Part shown: in pieces, positions 42,345 through 51,083 of the stretch
How the letters are laid out: every line of letters begins with the position of its first letter
Position numbering within the stretch: position 1 is the stretch's first letter
Assembly: GCA_045540295.1 (NCBI GenBank)
Contig: JAZQGY010000029.1
Coordinates: forward strand, 1-64,000
Length of the DNA: 64,000 bases
Source of the DNA: SIG452 sp045540295
Lineage (GTDB): Bacteria > Bacillota > Clostridia > UMGS1840
Direction of reading: 5' to 3'
Notes under the pieces: model-generated
The model's input: only the letters and a program-made list of their open reading frames with translations
What the model was told of the DNA's origin: nothing
Databases searched by the model: none
Made by a program: the position numbers and the translations under genes

Positions 42345-45300
42345 ATGAAAATGAAAAAACTATTGAGTTTCAGCTTGGCAATGATCATGCTTTTAAGTTG
42401 CGTGTTCAGCCAGGTTGTTTTTGTTAGTGCACAAGGCGATGTAGTTGATTACAACGATGCTCCTTATGCAGGGGTGTACCAAGTAACTTCTGACAAAGCG
42501 GTTACTTTAACGAACGAAACCGGTCATACCGTTACCTTAGCAGCAGGTGAAACCGATTACTTTTACCTGATCAAAGGCAACAACAATATGACCATCAGCG
42601 ATGAAACCGCTGCCTTAACCTTCACTTCGTTAGACAATAACGGTCTGGATTACATTGGCGAAGTGGAAATGACCGAAGAACCCATTCTTCCCGGTGATAC
42701 CGGCGATGTGATTTCCGGCTTTGCCTATGTCACCTTAGCTCCCGGTGAAAAATACACTGCGACCTATACTCCGAGTGTTATTTCTGCAGGTCTGGTATAT
42801 CCTTACATTGCTCCTACTGCTGGCGCAGGCAATTCTGTTAGAGTATATACTGATACCGGTTACTATGCAGATGTGTACTTAGCTTATAACTACAGCTCTT
42901 CTGCGTGGGCAGATGCAGCAAGACAGCAGCCTTCTATGTTTTATGTAAGAGACGGCGCACAGGAAATCACTATTGAAAATATCGGTTCTTCCGCCGTTAC
43001 TTTCTACGCTGTTCAAATTAAGACTACCGGTGTATTGGCAGAAGCTGATTACTGGAAAGATCTGATGAACATGGCTTCTCTGAAAGTGTATGAAGAAGAC
43101 TTTGATCCTCAGGCTACTCCGGAACCGACTCCCGAGCCGACTCCGGAACCCACTCCGGAACCCACTCCCTCTGTTTATACTGACACCATCACCTACGTTG
43201 CAGCAGATGCAGGTGTTTACACTGTATCCTCCAACGTTGATGTTGCATTAAAGAGCGAACTGAATTCCGAAGTTACCTTAGCAGCAGGGGAAGAAGGCTA
43301 CATCTACTTAGTAAAAGGTCAAAACATCATTGAAACTACCGATGCTGATGCAGCATTAACCTTTACCCAGCTGGACAACAACGGTCTGGACTACATTGAT
43401 CAGATTACCGTAAATGACCAGTCCTTTGCACCCGGTGACGGCCATGCGCACACTGCTGTGTTCGAAACCTTAGAACCCGGCGATGTTTATACTATCGTTT
43501 TTGATACCGCAGTTGATGGTAATTGGAATGGTATGGTATATCCCTACATCCTCACCGGAAATGGCGCTACTTCCATGAAAATTACTACTGATACCGGTTT
43601 TTATGCAGAATTATCGAAACCCTCCGGCGGTAATAATATCTACGAAACTGTTGCAGGTAACGGAGATATCGAATATCTGTACTTAAGAGCAGGTAAAAAC
43701 GTAATTGCATTCGAAAACACCGGTGATGTGGCTTTCACACTCACCAGCATTTCTTTCAATAACCCCGGCGTTTTGGTAGATAAAGGAAACAATATCTGGA
43801 TTGAACAGTCTAAAGTTTCCAGCTTAAAACCCTACATCGGCGATGCTCCCGTATATGATTACGGTTACTTCCCGGAAGGCTGGGACGGCACTTTGGAAAA
43901 CCATCCCGACTACAATGCAGACGCAGAAGAACTGTTCCTGGACGGTTCCGCTCCCAACATGAGTTCCGAAGACGGTATGGAATTACTGGATACCGACTGG
44001 GGTTACAATGAAGATGAAGGTCCTGTTCTGGACAAAGGAAACGAAGGCGCAATCTTCTTGCCTGCAGGATCTTACGCAACCTACACCTTAAATAATATCC
44101 CTGAAACCGGTGTTTATGCAGTATTGGTTCGTTATGGTCAGGCAAGCTATACTACTGCGTCTCTGCAGCTGATCAACAATATTGACGGCAATGATTACTA
44201 TGCACAGTATGATATTGCGCCCATCGGCACTTGGAATGATACCTGGTCTTATAACAACGGCCATGACGATTTCCTGTATCTGCAGGAAGGCACCAATTAT
44301 CTGACTGCTTATAATGCAGGTCCCGGCAGCATTGTTTTCGATGCTTTTGACATTCTTGCATTAGTAGACGATACAGACTATGTGCAGTATGTTGGTACTG
44401 CCGATAATACCGCAGGTACTGATCCGGAAGGCTGGACCGGCTCTGTTGTTGGTTGGGAAAACTGGAATACTGCCATTAATCCTTATACCTACAGTGTTAC
44501 TCAGGCTACCGGTTATGATTCCTTAGTATATTATCCGCCTTATACTGAAGACGGTATGAGCTTATCCGATGAAATCTGGGTAAATTACACCGTTACCGCT
44601 CCCGAAGCAGGTATGTATCTGGTAGATGCAGAATATACCGGAACCCTTCATTTAGAAACTCAGACTGGCAATTTTGTAGATTACACTGCTACTTCTGCTG
44701 AATTACAGTACATCTACTTAGAAGAAGGCGATAACTTAATCACCGCGACCGGTGAAAACGGTTCTGTATTAACTTCTGCAAGCTTCTATCAGCTGAATAA
44801 TTCTGATGATTATTTAGAACAGGGGCAGAATTCCAACACCGTTCCCGAAGAAGCATACGATTTAGTAATTAATCCCTACAAAGATATGGCGGATTCCACC
44901 GGTTATTGGAAAAAGTACGAATACGATACCACTAACAATGCAGTTGTTCAGGGTGCAGGATCTGTATTAAAATACGAATTGAACGTTCTGTTCCCTGGCA
45001 TTTATAGAGTCCAGGCAAAAATCGGCGGTACTGTTACCCTGGATAACCTGCCCATTATCACCATTGATACTGATGCTGGCGACGGTTACCGTGCAGAATT
45101 GGCAACCGAAGAAGTACAAGACCACGGTGCTGTAAGAGCAACTGACTCCGAAGGCAACTATCAGTATGTATACTTAAAAGAAGGCATCAACCATATCGAA
45201 GTTGCCGCAGGATCTATTCACCACGTACTGTGGAACGTTGAATTCAAACTGCTGACACCGGAAGAAGAAGCAACCATCACCATGGATGATTGTAAGCTGA

Positions 45301-46667
45301 CTCCCCCCAGACCGATTGTAATCAATCCCTACACTGATTCTATCATTGGCACCCAGGATGTGGATTACCACATGATTCCCGGTCGTGTTTCGGAAGATAA
45401 ACCTTCTTTAGGTTCTTCCTTCGGTACTCAGTTAATCACCGGAGAATGGCAGAGATTTGAAGTGGATGCAAAAGTTGCAGGTACCTATCAGATTACTACC
45501 ACTGCAGCAGTTTATGACAACCCGGCTAAAATTGCTGTGGAAACTGTTGATTCCTACGGTTATACTCAGCATAATGCAAGTCCCGATAACTACATCTCCG
45601 AAGATGGCACCTATATTACCTTAAAAGAAGGTGTAAACTCTGTTTGGGTACGTAACGAAGGTGCCGGCTGGATCTACTTACAGTCCATCACCTTAACCTA
45701 TGTGGAAGATGATTCCGAAGTTACCCCCAGCGCATTTGTTCTGGCTCAGAACTACATCGGTGCATCCCAGGATCCTCAGCAGATTCCGGAATATACCGTA
45801 AGAAACAACTTACCCGGTATTCACATTGCAGATATTACTAACAGCGCTGCAGACACTCTGACCTATCAGTACAATGTAACCATTCCGTCAGACGATTTCT
45901 ATGGTATCGTTATGACCGGTACCGTTCCGCTGACTCCCACCATGAAAATCACTTTGGAAGACGGTGTGAACGATGCAATCGTTATGATGGACGGTGAACC
46001 TCCGTATTTCGGTAATGAAAACGAAGTAAACAGTGTAACCGTTACTCCGGAAAAAGTATTTTTACCGGCTGGTGAGTACACCATGACCGTTACTCTGACC
46101 GAAAATATTGATGCAGGCACTGCAACCGATATGATGTCTCATATTCACGGTTTTGAATTCACCACTTTAACCCGTCAGGATTTATTCTTAGTTGCGATGC
46201 AGTCTGCAGAAACCACCGACGATATCGCTGCTGCTTTAGCAGAATTCAAAGATGTTATCACTTCCGAAATTTCAACAACTCCGGAAACTGACTTCATCTA
46301 TCCTGAATATGCATACAACGCTCTGTTGAACTGTGCAATGTTGGAAAGCGGTGCATATGAAACCTATGAAGACGTGAAAACTGCATATGACTTTGCGAAA
46401 AACATGATTTCTTTTGCAGACGACGGTTCCGGTAACCTGGTTTATACCGTTCAGGTTGGTGACTGGAACGAAACCGCAACCGTTTTAGTTGCAGTTTACA
46501 CCGGCGATCGGTTATACATGATGGGCGAAGGATACTTAGAATATGAAGAAGCTACCGGTTCTTATGTACCTGTAGAAGCTACCTTATATGATTACAACCC
46601 CGAAGACGGTGACGTAATTAAAGTATTCATCTGGGATAGCTTTGACGGTTTAAAACCTGTATTCTAA
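42345..46667 (+). CDS. Large secreted multi-module beta-sandwich protein
   Basis: A 1440-residue exported protein with a signal peptide at residues 1-30 (FSLAMIMLLSCVFSQVVFVS). A Thr-Pro-Glu-Pro linker near residues 254-275 separates two homologous modules that both contain LDNNGLDYI (near residues 103 and 346). Later modules carry patterns like SYATYTLNNIPETGVYAVLV and FLYLQEGTNYLTAYNAGPGS, which resemble CBM6/CBM35-type carbohydrate-binding folds. The C-terminus, with GDVIKVFIWDSF, matches the ending of many Clostridial secreted proteins. No catalytic or SLH domain was recognised. It probably binds glycans at or outside the cell surface; this role is inferred. Confidence 0.75.
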   Translation: MKMKKLLSFSLAMIMLLSCVFSQVVFVSAQGDVVDYNDAPYAGVYQVTSDKAVTLTNETGHTVTLAAGETDYFYLIKGNNNMTISDETAALTFTSLDNNGLDYIGEVEMTEEPILPGDTGDVISGFAYVTLAPGEKYTATYTPSVISAGLVYPYIAPTAGAGNSVRVYTDTGYYADVYLAYNYSSSAWADAARQQPSMFYVRDGAQEITIENIGSSAVTFYAVQIKTTGVLAEADYWKDLMNMASLKVYEEDFDPQATPEPTPEPTPEPTPEPTPSVYTDTITYVAADAGVYTVSSNVDVALKSELNSEVTLAAGEEGYIYLVKGQNIIETTDADAALTFTQLDNNGLDYIDQITVNDQSFAPGDGHAHTAVFETLEPGDVYTIVFDTAVDGNWNGMVYPYILTGNGATSMKITTDTGFYAELSKPSGGNNIYETVAGNGDIEYLYLRAGKNVIAFENTGDVAFTLTSISFNNPGVLVDKGNNIWIEQSKVSSLKPYIGDAPVYDYGYFPEGWDGTLENHPDYNADAEELFLDGSAPNMSSEDGMELLDTDWGYNEDEGPVLDKGNEGAIFLPAGSYATYTLNNIPETGVYAVLVRYGQASYTTASLQLINNIDGNDYYAQYDIAPIGTWNDTWSYNNGHDDFLYLQEGTNYLTAYNAGPGSIVFDAFDILALVDDTDYVQYVGTADNTAGTDPEGWTGSVVGWENWNTAINPYTYSVTQATGYDSLVYYPPYTEDGMSLSDEIWVNYTVTAPEAGMYLVDAEYTGTLHLETQTGNFVDYTATSAELQYIYLEEGDNLITATGENGSVLTSASFYQLNNSDDYLEQGQNSNTVPEEAYDLVINPYKDMADSTGYWKKYEYDTTNNAVVQGAGSVLKYELNVLFPGIYRVQAKIGGTVTLDNLPIITIDTDAGDGYRAELATEEVQDHGAVRATDSEGNYQYVYLKEGINHIEVAAGSIHHVLWNVEFKLLTPEEEATITMDDCKLTPPRPIVINPYTDSIIGTQDVDYHMIPGRVSEDKPSLGSSFGTQLITGEWQRFEVDAKVAGTYQITTTAAVYDNPAKIAVETVDSYGYTQHNASPDNYISEDGTYITLKEGVNSVWVRNEGAGWIYLQSITLTYVEDDSEVTPSAFVLAQNYIGASQDPQQIPEYTVRNNLPGIHIADITNSAADTLTYQYNVTIPSDDFYGIVMTGTVPLTPTMKITLEDGVNDAIVMMDGEPPYFGNENEVNSVTVTPEKVFLPAGEYTMTVTLTENIDAGTATDMMSHIHGFEFTTLTRQDLFLVAMQSAETTDDIAAALAEFKDVITSEISTTPETDFIYPEYAYNALLNCAMLESGAYETYEDVKTAYDFAKNMISFADDGSGNLVYTVQVGDWNETATVLVAVYTGDRLYMMGEGYLEYEEATGSYVPVEATLYDYNPEDGDVIKVFIWDSFDGLKPVF
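43108..43170 (+). repeat. Thr-Pro-Glu-Pro linker repeat
   Basis: Five tandem 12-base units encode Thr-Pro-Glu-Pro, forming a flexible extracellular linker between two modules of the secreted protein. Confidence 0.85.
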
Positions 46668-46694
46668 TTTAGAATAATCGCATTCTTTATGGAT

Positions 46695-46729
46695 AAAATG
46701 GCAGAAGACATTTGTCTTCTGCCATTTTT
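46695..46729 (+). terminator. Terminator of the large secreted protein gene
   Basis: AAAATGGCAGAAGACA and its complement form a 16-base-pair stem with a TT loop, followed by T. The stretch 46730-46937 holds no recognised feature. Confidence 0.9.
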
Positions 46730-46937
46730 CTTATGAATACAGTAAGGCATTGGAATACACGATGATCATCATTGATGATATATCCAAATCGGTTTTTATA
46801 CATCAATTTATGTGAGCGGTTATGTCAGCATATTGCAATGTTTTAAGCTACGGTTTATCATTGCAAATAAAAGCGGGGAAGCGAGGGAATGAACTGCATT
46901 TTCACTAAAAAGAAGAAATTACATAGCAAAGCACATC

Positions 46938-46969
46938 AAAAAAGGGCTGAGCAAAGCTCAACCCTTTTT
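46938..46969. terminator. Bidirectional terminator
   Basis: AAAAAAGGG-TGAGC and GCTCA-CCCTTTTT pair with one mismatch around AAA, downstream of the zinc-ribbon end of the broken DUF4282 gene. Confidence 0.75.
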
Positions 46970-47002
46970 GATTAGAATATGTTGATACAGACAAACTGTT
47001 TC

Positions 47003-47487
47003 TTATTTTAGTTTGTAACCGCACTGTTCACAGAACATGTTGCCTTCAGTTGTGGTAGCCTGACAGTTCGGGCAAACATTTGCGCTGCTTGTGGTATTCG
47101 CAGTTGCAGTAGATTCAGTAGTGGTTTGCTGTGCAGTGGTTTTTACTTCTTTTGGCTGAAAGCCCATTTTTTTGTTAATTTCGTTGGTGTTTTTCACCAA
47201 GATAATAAACATCATGAAGAATTCGAAGAGAATGCGGTATACTACGGGACCAAAACCTTAATCAGAAGGCCGAGGAAGAATTCTTCAGTTAAAACGATGA
47301 ATCCAAGCAGGATAATGAAACAAGTAACAAAAATGTATGTGAATTTTAAGATTTGTTCAAGCAGCAAAGAACGGAAGTTGCAAATGTCTGCAAGAATCTG
47401 TCCGAATTTATTTAATTTTGCACGTTTTGCATCGGGCAAAATAAATGCAAGGATTGCTGCAGCACGTGATTCCTGGGGAAATGTCAA
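47003..47487 (-). pseudogene. DUF4282-like membrane protein with zinc ribbon, broken by a frameshift
   Basis: Two minus-strand frames join into one protein. The first ends FIVLTEEFFLGLLIKVLVP then a stop (47242-47487). The other frame picks up at VVYRILFEFFMMFIILVKN and ends with a zinc ribbon, CPNCQATTTEGNMFCEQCG (from about 47250 down to 47003). A single-base change near 47240-47252 would restore one frame with two membrane helices, the DUF4282 layout, plus the C-terminal ribbon. The N-terminal start is unclear (TTG at 47485-47487, no strong ribosome site). It may be a real pseudogene or an assembly error. Confidence 0.65.
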
Positions 47488-47535
47488 GCATTTTTGTATA
47501 AAATCATCTTTTTTTCTGCATAATTGTACAATTTC

Positions 47536-47572
47536 AAAAAAAGAAGTTGAGAGGTACTCAACTTCTTTTTTT
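47536..47572. terminator. Bidirectional terminator
   Basis: AAAAAAAGAAGTTGA and its complement form a 15-base-pair stem with a GAGGTAC loop. It lies downstream of rubrerythrin on the minus strand. Confidence 0.85.
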
Positions 47573-47679
47573 ATAAAGCAATATTGATTTATACCGGATG
47601 GAAGGGGATAGGAATTGCTCCTCTCAGCAAATTGCTCACGCAGCCCTTCCGTATCAACTTTTATTTTCAGAGGTTTTTC

Positions 47680-48267
47680 TTATTTAAAGTATCTGTTTAA
47701 CAGTCCTTCTAAACCTCTACCGTGGCGAGCTTCGTCTCTTGCCATTTCATGAACGGTATCGTGGATTGCATCCAGACCGTTTTTCTTAGCACAGCTTGCT
47801 AAATCAAATTTACCCTTGGTTGCACCGTATTCACAGTCTACTCTCCATTTTAAGTTATCCTTGGTGGTAGCTTTCATATTGGGTTCTAAGTCTTCTCCTA
47901 AGAGTTCTGCAAATTTAGCAGCGTGTTCTGCTTCTTCGTAAGCTGCTTTTTCCCAGTACAGACCAATTTCGGGATATCCTTCTCTGTGCGCAATTCTTGC
48001 CATACACAGATACATACCCACTTCAGCACATTCACCGTTAAAGTTTGCCATCAGCTGTTCAAAAATGAATTTTTTATCTTCTTCGGAGATGTCGGGATTG
48101 TTTTTTACGGTTTTTGCGTATACGCCGTATTCATGTTCAGCAGCTAAAGCAGCGCCTTCTTCCATGATGTTGAATTTTTCAGCGGGAACTTTACAAACGG
48201 GGCAGTTCGCAGGAGCAGTTTCTCCTTCGTGAACATAACCGCAAACAGAACATACAAATTTTTTCAT
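47680..48267 (-). CDS. Reverse-type rubrerythrin (NADH peroxidase component)
   Basis: A 195-residue peroxide- and oxygen-detoxifying protein. The rubredoxin-like iron site is at the N-terminus (cysteines 6, 9, 22 and 25 in CSVCGYVHEG and CPVCK), followed by the diiron ferritin-like domain (FNGECAEVGMYLCMARIAH, EAEHAAKFAELLGED, ARDEARHGRGLE). This domain order is that of reverse rubrerythrins of Clostridia rather than classical rubrerythrin. AGGAGGAAA precedes the ATG. It lies downstream of a PerR-like gene, consistent with a peroxide response. Confidence 0.92.
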   Translation of the reverse strand: MKKFVCSVCGYVHEGETAPANCPVCKVPAEKFNIMEEGAALAAEHEYGVYAKTVKNNPDISEEDKKFIFEQLMANFNGECAEVGMYLCMARIAHREGYPEIGLYWEKAAYEEAEHAAKFAELLGEDLEPNMKATTKDNLKWRVDCEYGATKGKFDLASCAKKNGLDAIHDTVHEMARDEARHGRGLEGLLNRYFK

Positions 48268-48342
48268 AATTTTTTCCTCCTGTACGCCTTTTTGGCGCTT
48301 TTTCTTTATTGAGAATTTTTTTACATAATTGGATAGGGAGTG

Positions 48343-48726
48343 CTACACTTCCTGTTCGCACTCGTGGCACACACCGTAAAAATAAACGGTAAAGGTTTCA
48401 ATGGTGCCTAATTCTTCCACCTGTTCGGTGGCAATTTCTTCTTTGCCACAATCAAAGATTCTGCCGCATTTTTTACAGATAAAATGATTGTGGGGGGAGC
48501 GGTTTCCGTCATAGTGATCGGATTCCATTTGCAATCCCATTTTCTCAATCACCTGATCTTCAGATAACTGAGCAAGATTCCGATATACGGTACTGCGACT
48601 TAATTCAGGTTGCTGCTTCTTTAATTCCTGATATACACTCTCTGCATCAGGGTGATGAGTGGAATGTTTCAGGTAATCCAAGATGGCAGCTTTTTGCTTC
48701 GTCATACGTCGTGGTGTAGTTGCCAT
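48343..48726 (-). CDS. Fur-family repressor, PerR-like
   Basis: A 127-residue metalloregulator. The N-terminal winged helix (MTKQKAAILDYL, PDAESVYQEL, LSRSTVYRNLAQL) is followed by the dimerisation domain. The domain holds HYDGNRSPHNHFICKKCGRI and two CxxC pairs (CKKC and CHEC), the structural zinc site of PerR/Fur. Placement directly before rubrerythrin on the same strand suggests PerR rather than Fur. An inverted GTTA...TAAC sequence overlaps its own -10, so autoregulation is likely. Confidence 0.88.
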   Translation of the reverse strand: MATTPRRMTKQKAAILDYLKHSTHHPDAESVYQELKKQQPELSRSTVYRNLAQLSEDQVIEKMGLQMESDHYDGNRSPHNHFICKKCGRIFDCGKEEIATEQVEELGTIETFTVYFYGVCHECEQEV

Positions 48727-48757
48727 TTGATCACCTCAATTTTTCTTATTCGGAATT

Positions 48758-48795
48758 GTTACTAATAAGATAACATACTTTTTTTCGTTTGTCAA
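48758..48795 (-). promoter_or_regulatory. perR-rubrerythrin promoter with candidate PerR box
   Basis: On the minus strand TTGACA (plus 48790-48795), a 17-base spacer and TATCTT (plus 48767-48772). The imperfect palindrome GTTACTAATAAGATAAC at 48758-48774 covers the -10. Confidence 0.65.
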
Positions 48796-48980
48796 TACTT
48801 TTTTGTAAAAAAATAAAAAATTTTTTTAAAATTAAAAATCGTAGCAGGGAAGAATAACGTAAGAAAAAAACGAAGGAAATTTTTTGCAAATATTGCATTT
48901 TAACTTGACCTGAGCCATTATAATATTGTATAATAAAAAAAGATATGTAAGAACTTGAGTTTCGAGAAAGGATGACCATC

Positions 48981-50576
48981 TTGAATAAAAAAAATAAGAA
49001 TTTTGTCATCGGTGCTTTTATCATTGCCGTATCCCATATTCTGGTAAAGGTAATTGGCGCACTTTATAAGCTTCCTTTGGACAGCTATATTTTAAAAACT
49101 GAGGGGATGGGGATTTACAACTCCTCTTACACTATATATAACTGGTTGTTTGTAGTGTCCACTGCAGGTTTACCTGTTGCAATCTCAAAAATGGTTGCAG
49201 AAGCTTCTGCTCAAGGGAACTACAATGAAGCCAGAAAGATTTTTAGGATTTCAAAAGGGCTGCTTCTTTGTGTGGGGATTGTGGCAGCAGGAGCAATGTT
49301 CTTTGGTGCTCACTGGTTCTCAGGAATGATTAGTGCTCCCAGCTCTTATCTTACTATGCAATGTATGGCACCAAGCTTATTCTTTGTATCGCTAGCAAGT
49401 AGTTACCGTGGGTTTTACCAGGGACAGCAAAATATGCTTCCCACGGCAGTTTCTGAAGTGATTGAAGCTTTTTCCAAGCTTGCGTTAGGATTAACCTTAG
49501 CATACACAGCGATGCAGATGTATTCCGAGTATTACATTGGTTCTGCGGGAGCAATCACCGGCGTTACCATTGGTACAGCATTAAGCTGCGGATACCTGAT
49601 TCTTTATAATGCGTTTCATATCAGAAAATTCCCGAAAGAAAATGCGTCCAAAGAACTTCCTTCTTCTAAGAGAGTGCTTGGAAAACTGATTCGGATTGCA
49701 ATTCCTGTAACCATTGGCGTGTCTGTATTTACTTTAACTTCTATTATTGACACGGCTATGGTTATGAATCAGCTCAGCGGACTTGGTTATATTGAAGAAC
49801 AGCGACTGTCCATGTTTGGTTACTTAAACCGCGCCATTGCACTCTTTAATTTACCGCCCACTATTATTGCAGCCATTGCGGTTTCCATTGTACCTACCAT
49901 TGCAGCGGCATTGGCTTTAAAAAACAATCAGACTGCCATTCGTAATGCAAAATCCGCGCTTCGTATCACCATTTTATTTGCAGTACCTTGTGCAGCCGGA
50001 ATGTCTGCCCTGGCAGAACCCATTCTGAAGCTTCTTTATCATGGCGACGGGAATTATTCCTTCCTGTTAAATGTTATGGGCATTGCAGTTGTTTTTGTGA
50101 CCATGGTTCAGGTGTGTAATGCAATTTTGCAGGCATGGGGAAATGTATGGCTTCCGGTTAAAAATATGTTTATCGGCGGAGTAGTGAAGGTTGTTGTAAA
50201 TCTTCTTTTGGTATCCCGTCCGGAAGTCAATATCAACGGTGCCCCTATCGGAACACTTCTTTGTTATATGACGGTAATGTCTTTGAATATTTACGATTTA
50301 AAACGGATTACCGGTATGAAGTTTGAATTTACCAGCTTTATCTTAAAACCTGTGGTGACGGCAATTGCTACAGCCTTTGGCGCACTTTTGTGCTACGGCT
50401 TTTTATCCCGATATATCAGCAGTAATCTGATTTTGGTTGCGATATCCATTGTTGTGGGGGCAGCCTTCTATCTGATTAGTTTATTTGCCGTAAAAGGCTT
50501 GCAAGAGGATGATATCCTGCTTCTACCCAAAGGCGAAAAGATTAGCAAGATCTTAAAGAAATTCCATTTAATTTAA
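48981..50576 (+). CDS. Polysaccharide/lipid II flippase of the MATE-like (SpoVB/MurJ-type) family
   Basis: A 531-residue membrane protein with about 14 hydrophobic segments. Diagnostic stretches are KNFVIGAFIIAVSHILVKVI at the N-terminus, GIYNSSYTIYNWLFVVSTAG, LPVAISKMVAEA, and SLFFVSLASSYRGFYQGQQN. It is a stage V sporulation protein B / polysaccharide-biosynthesis exporter type of MVF flippase, moving lipid-linked sugars across the membrane. The start is likely TTG at 48981: AAAGG at 48967-48971 is too close to the ATG at 48972 but well spaced for TTG. It stands alone. Confidence 0.85.
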   Translation: MNKKNKNFVIGAFIIAVSHILVKVIGALYKLPLDSYILKTEGMGIYNSSYTIYNWLFVVSTAGLPVAISKMVAEASAQGNYNEARKIFRISKGLLLCVGIVAAGAMFFGAHWFSGMISAPSSYLTMQCMAPSLFFVSLASSYRGFYQGQQNMLPTAVSEVIEAFSKLALGLTLAYTAMQMYSEYYIGSAGAITGVTIGTALSCGYLILYNAFHIRKFPKENASKELPSSKRVLGKLIRIAIPVTIGVSVFTLTSIIDTAMVMNQLSGLGYIEEQRLSMFGYLNRAIALFNLPPTIIAAIAVSIVPTIAAALALKNNQTAIRNAKSALRITILFAVPCAAGMSALAEPILKLLYHGDGNYSFLLNVMGIAVVFVTMVQVCNAILQAWGNVWLPVKNMFIGGVVKVVVNLLLVSRPEVNINGAPIGTLLCYMTVMSLNIYDLKRITGMKFEFTSFILKPVVTAIATAFGALLCYGFLSRYISSNLILVAISIVVGAAFYLISLFAVKGLQEDDILLLPKGEKISKILKKFHLI

Positions 50577-50585
50577 AATGATATT

Positions 50586-50620
50586 AAAAAAAGAGTGTTG
50601 CATTTGCAACACTCTTTTTT
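50586..50620. terminator. Bidirectional terminator
   Basis: AAAAAAAGAGTGTTGC and GCAACACTCTTTTTT pair around ATTT. It separates the flippase gene from the convergent ACT-domain gene. A near-identical hairpin lies at 52812. Confidence 0.9.
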
Positions 50621-50633
50621 ATGTGATAGCGAT

Positions 50634-51065
50634 TTACAGTTTATCAATATCTGCTTCGGTAATTAAGTGGAAGCCGGCTTTGGTTAAAGCATCTTCTGCT
50701 TTTTCGTTATCTGCCACTCTTAATACCACATAGGCGTGTTTTTCGGTTCTTGCCATAAATGCATACAGGTATTCCACATTGATATCTGCCTGGTCCAAAA
50801 CTTCCAGGGCGGAGGTGAGCTTACCGGGTTGGTCTCCGATTTTTACACCCACAACATCCACGGTTTTATAGAGGTGTTCCTGTTCTTGTAACACAGCTTC
50901 TGCGGTTTTCACATCGTTTACAATCAGACGCAGAATCCCGAAGGCTTCGGTTTCTGCAATAGAAAGCGCGCGAAGATTCACTCCATTTTTTGCTAAAACA
51001 TTGGTGATAGATGCTAAGCTACCTTTTTGATTTGCTAAAAATACAGTTAATTGCTTGATTGCCAT
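50634..51065 (-). CDS. ACT domain-containing protein
   Basis: A 143-residue protein of two tandem ACT domains: IKQLTVFLANQKGSLASITN begins the first, and GVKIGDQPGKLTSALEVLDQ begins the second near residue 70. ACT domains bind amino acids and regulate enzymes. It starts 18 bases after the phenylacetate-CoA ligase gene, the conserved order in many anaerobes. The phenylalanine-type T-box upstream suggests the bound ligand is an aromatic amino acid, which is inference. Confidence 0.9.
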   Translation of the reverse strand: MAIKQLTVFLANQKGSLASITNVLAKNGVNLRALSIAETEAFGILRLIVNDVKTAEAVLQEQEHLYKTVDVVGVKIGDQPGKLTSALEVLDQADINVEYLYAFMARTEKHAYVVLRVADNEKAEDALTKAGFHLITEADIDKL

Positions 51066-51083
51066 ATGAAAAACTCCTCTCTA

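Noticed and set aside
43108..43170. Short tandem repeats as a CRISPR-like array
   Set aside because: The repeat is in-frame Thr-Pro-Glu-Pro coding without spacers. No CRISPR array or cas gene was seen in the window.
47126..47587. Plus-strand 153-codon frame
   Set aside because: It is antisense to the broken DUF4282 gene, which shows recognisable membrane helices and a zinc ribbon on the minus strand.
47590..47655. Bacterial SRP RNA gene
   Set aside because: The conserved tetraloop and asymmetric loop of SRP RNA are absent.
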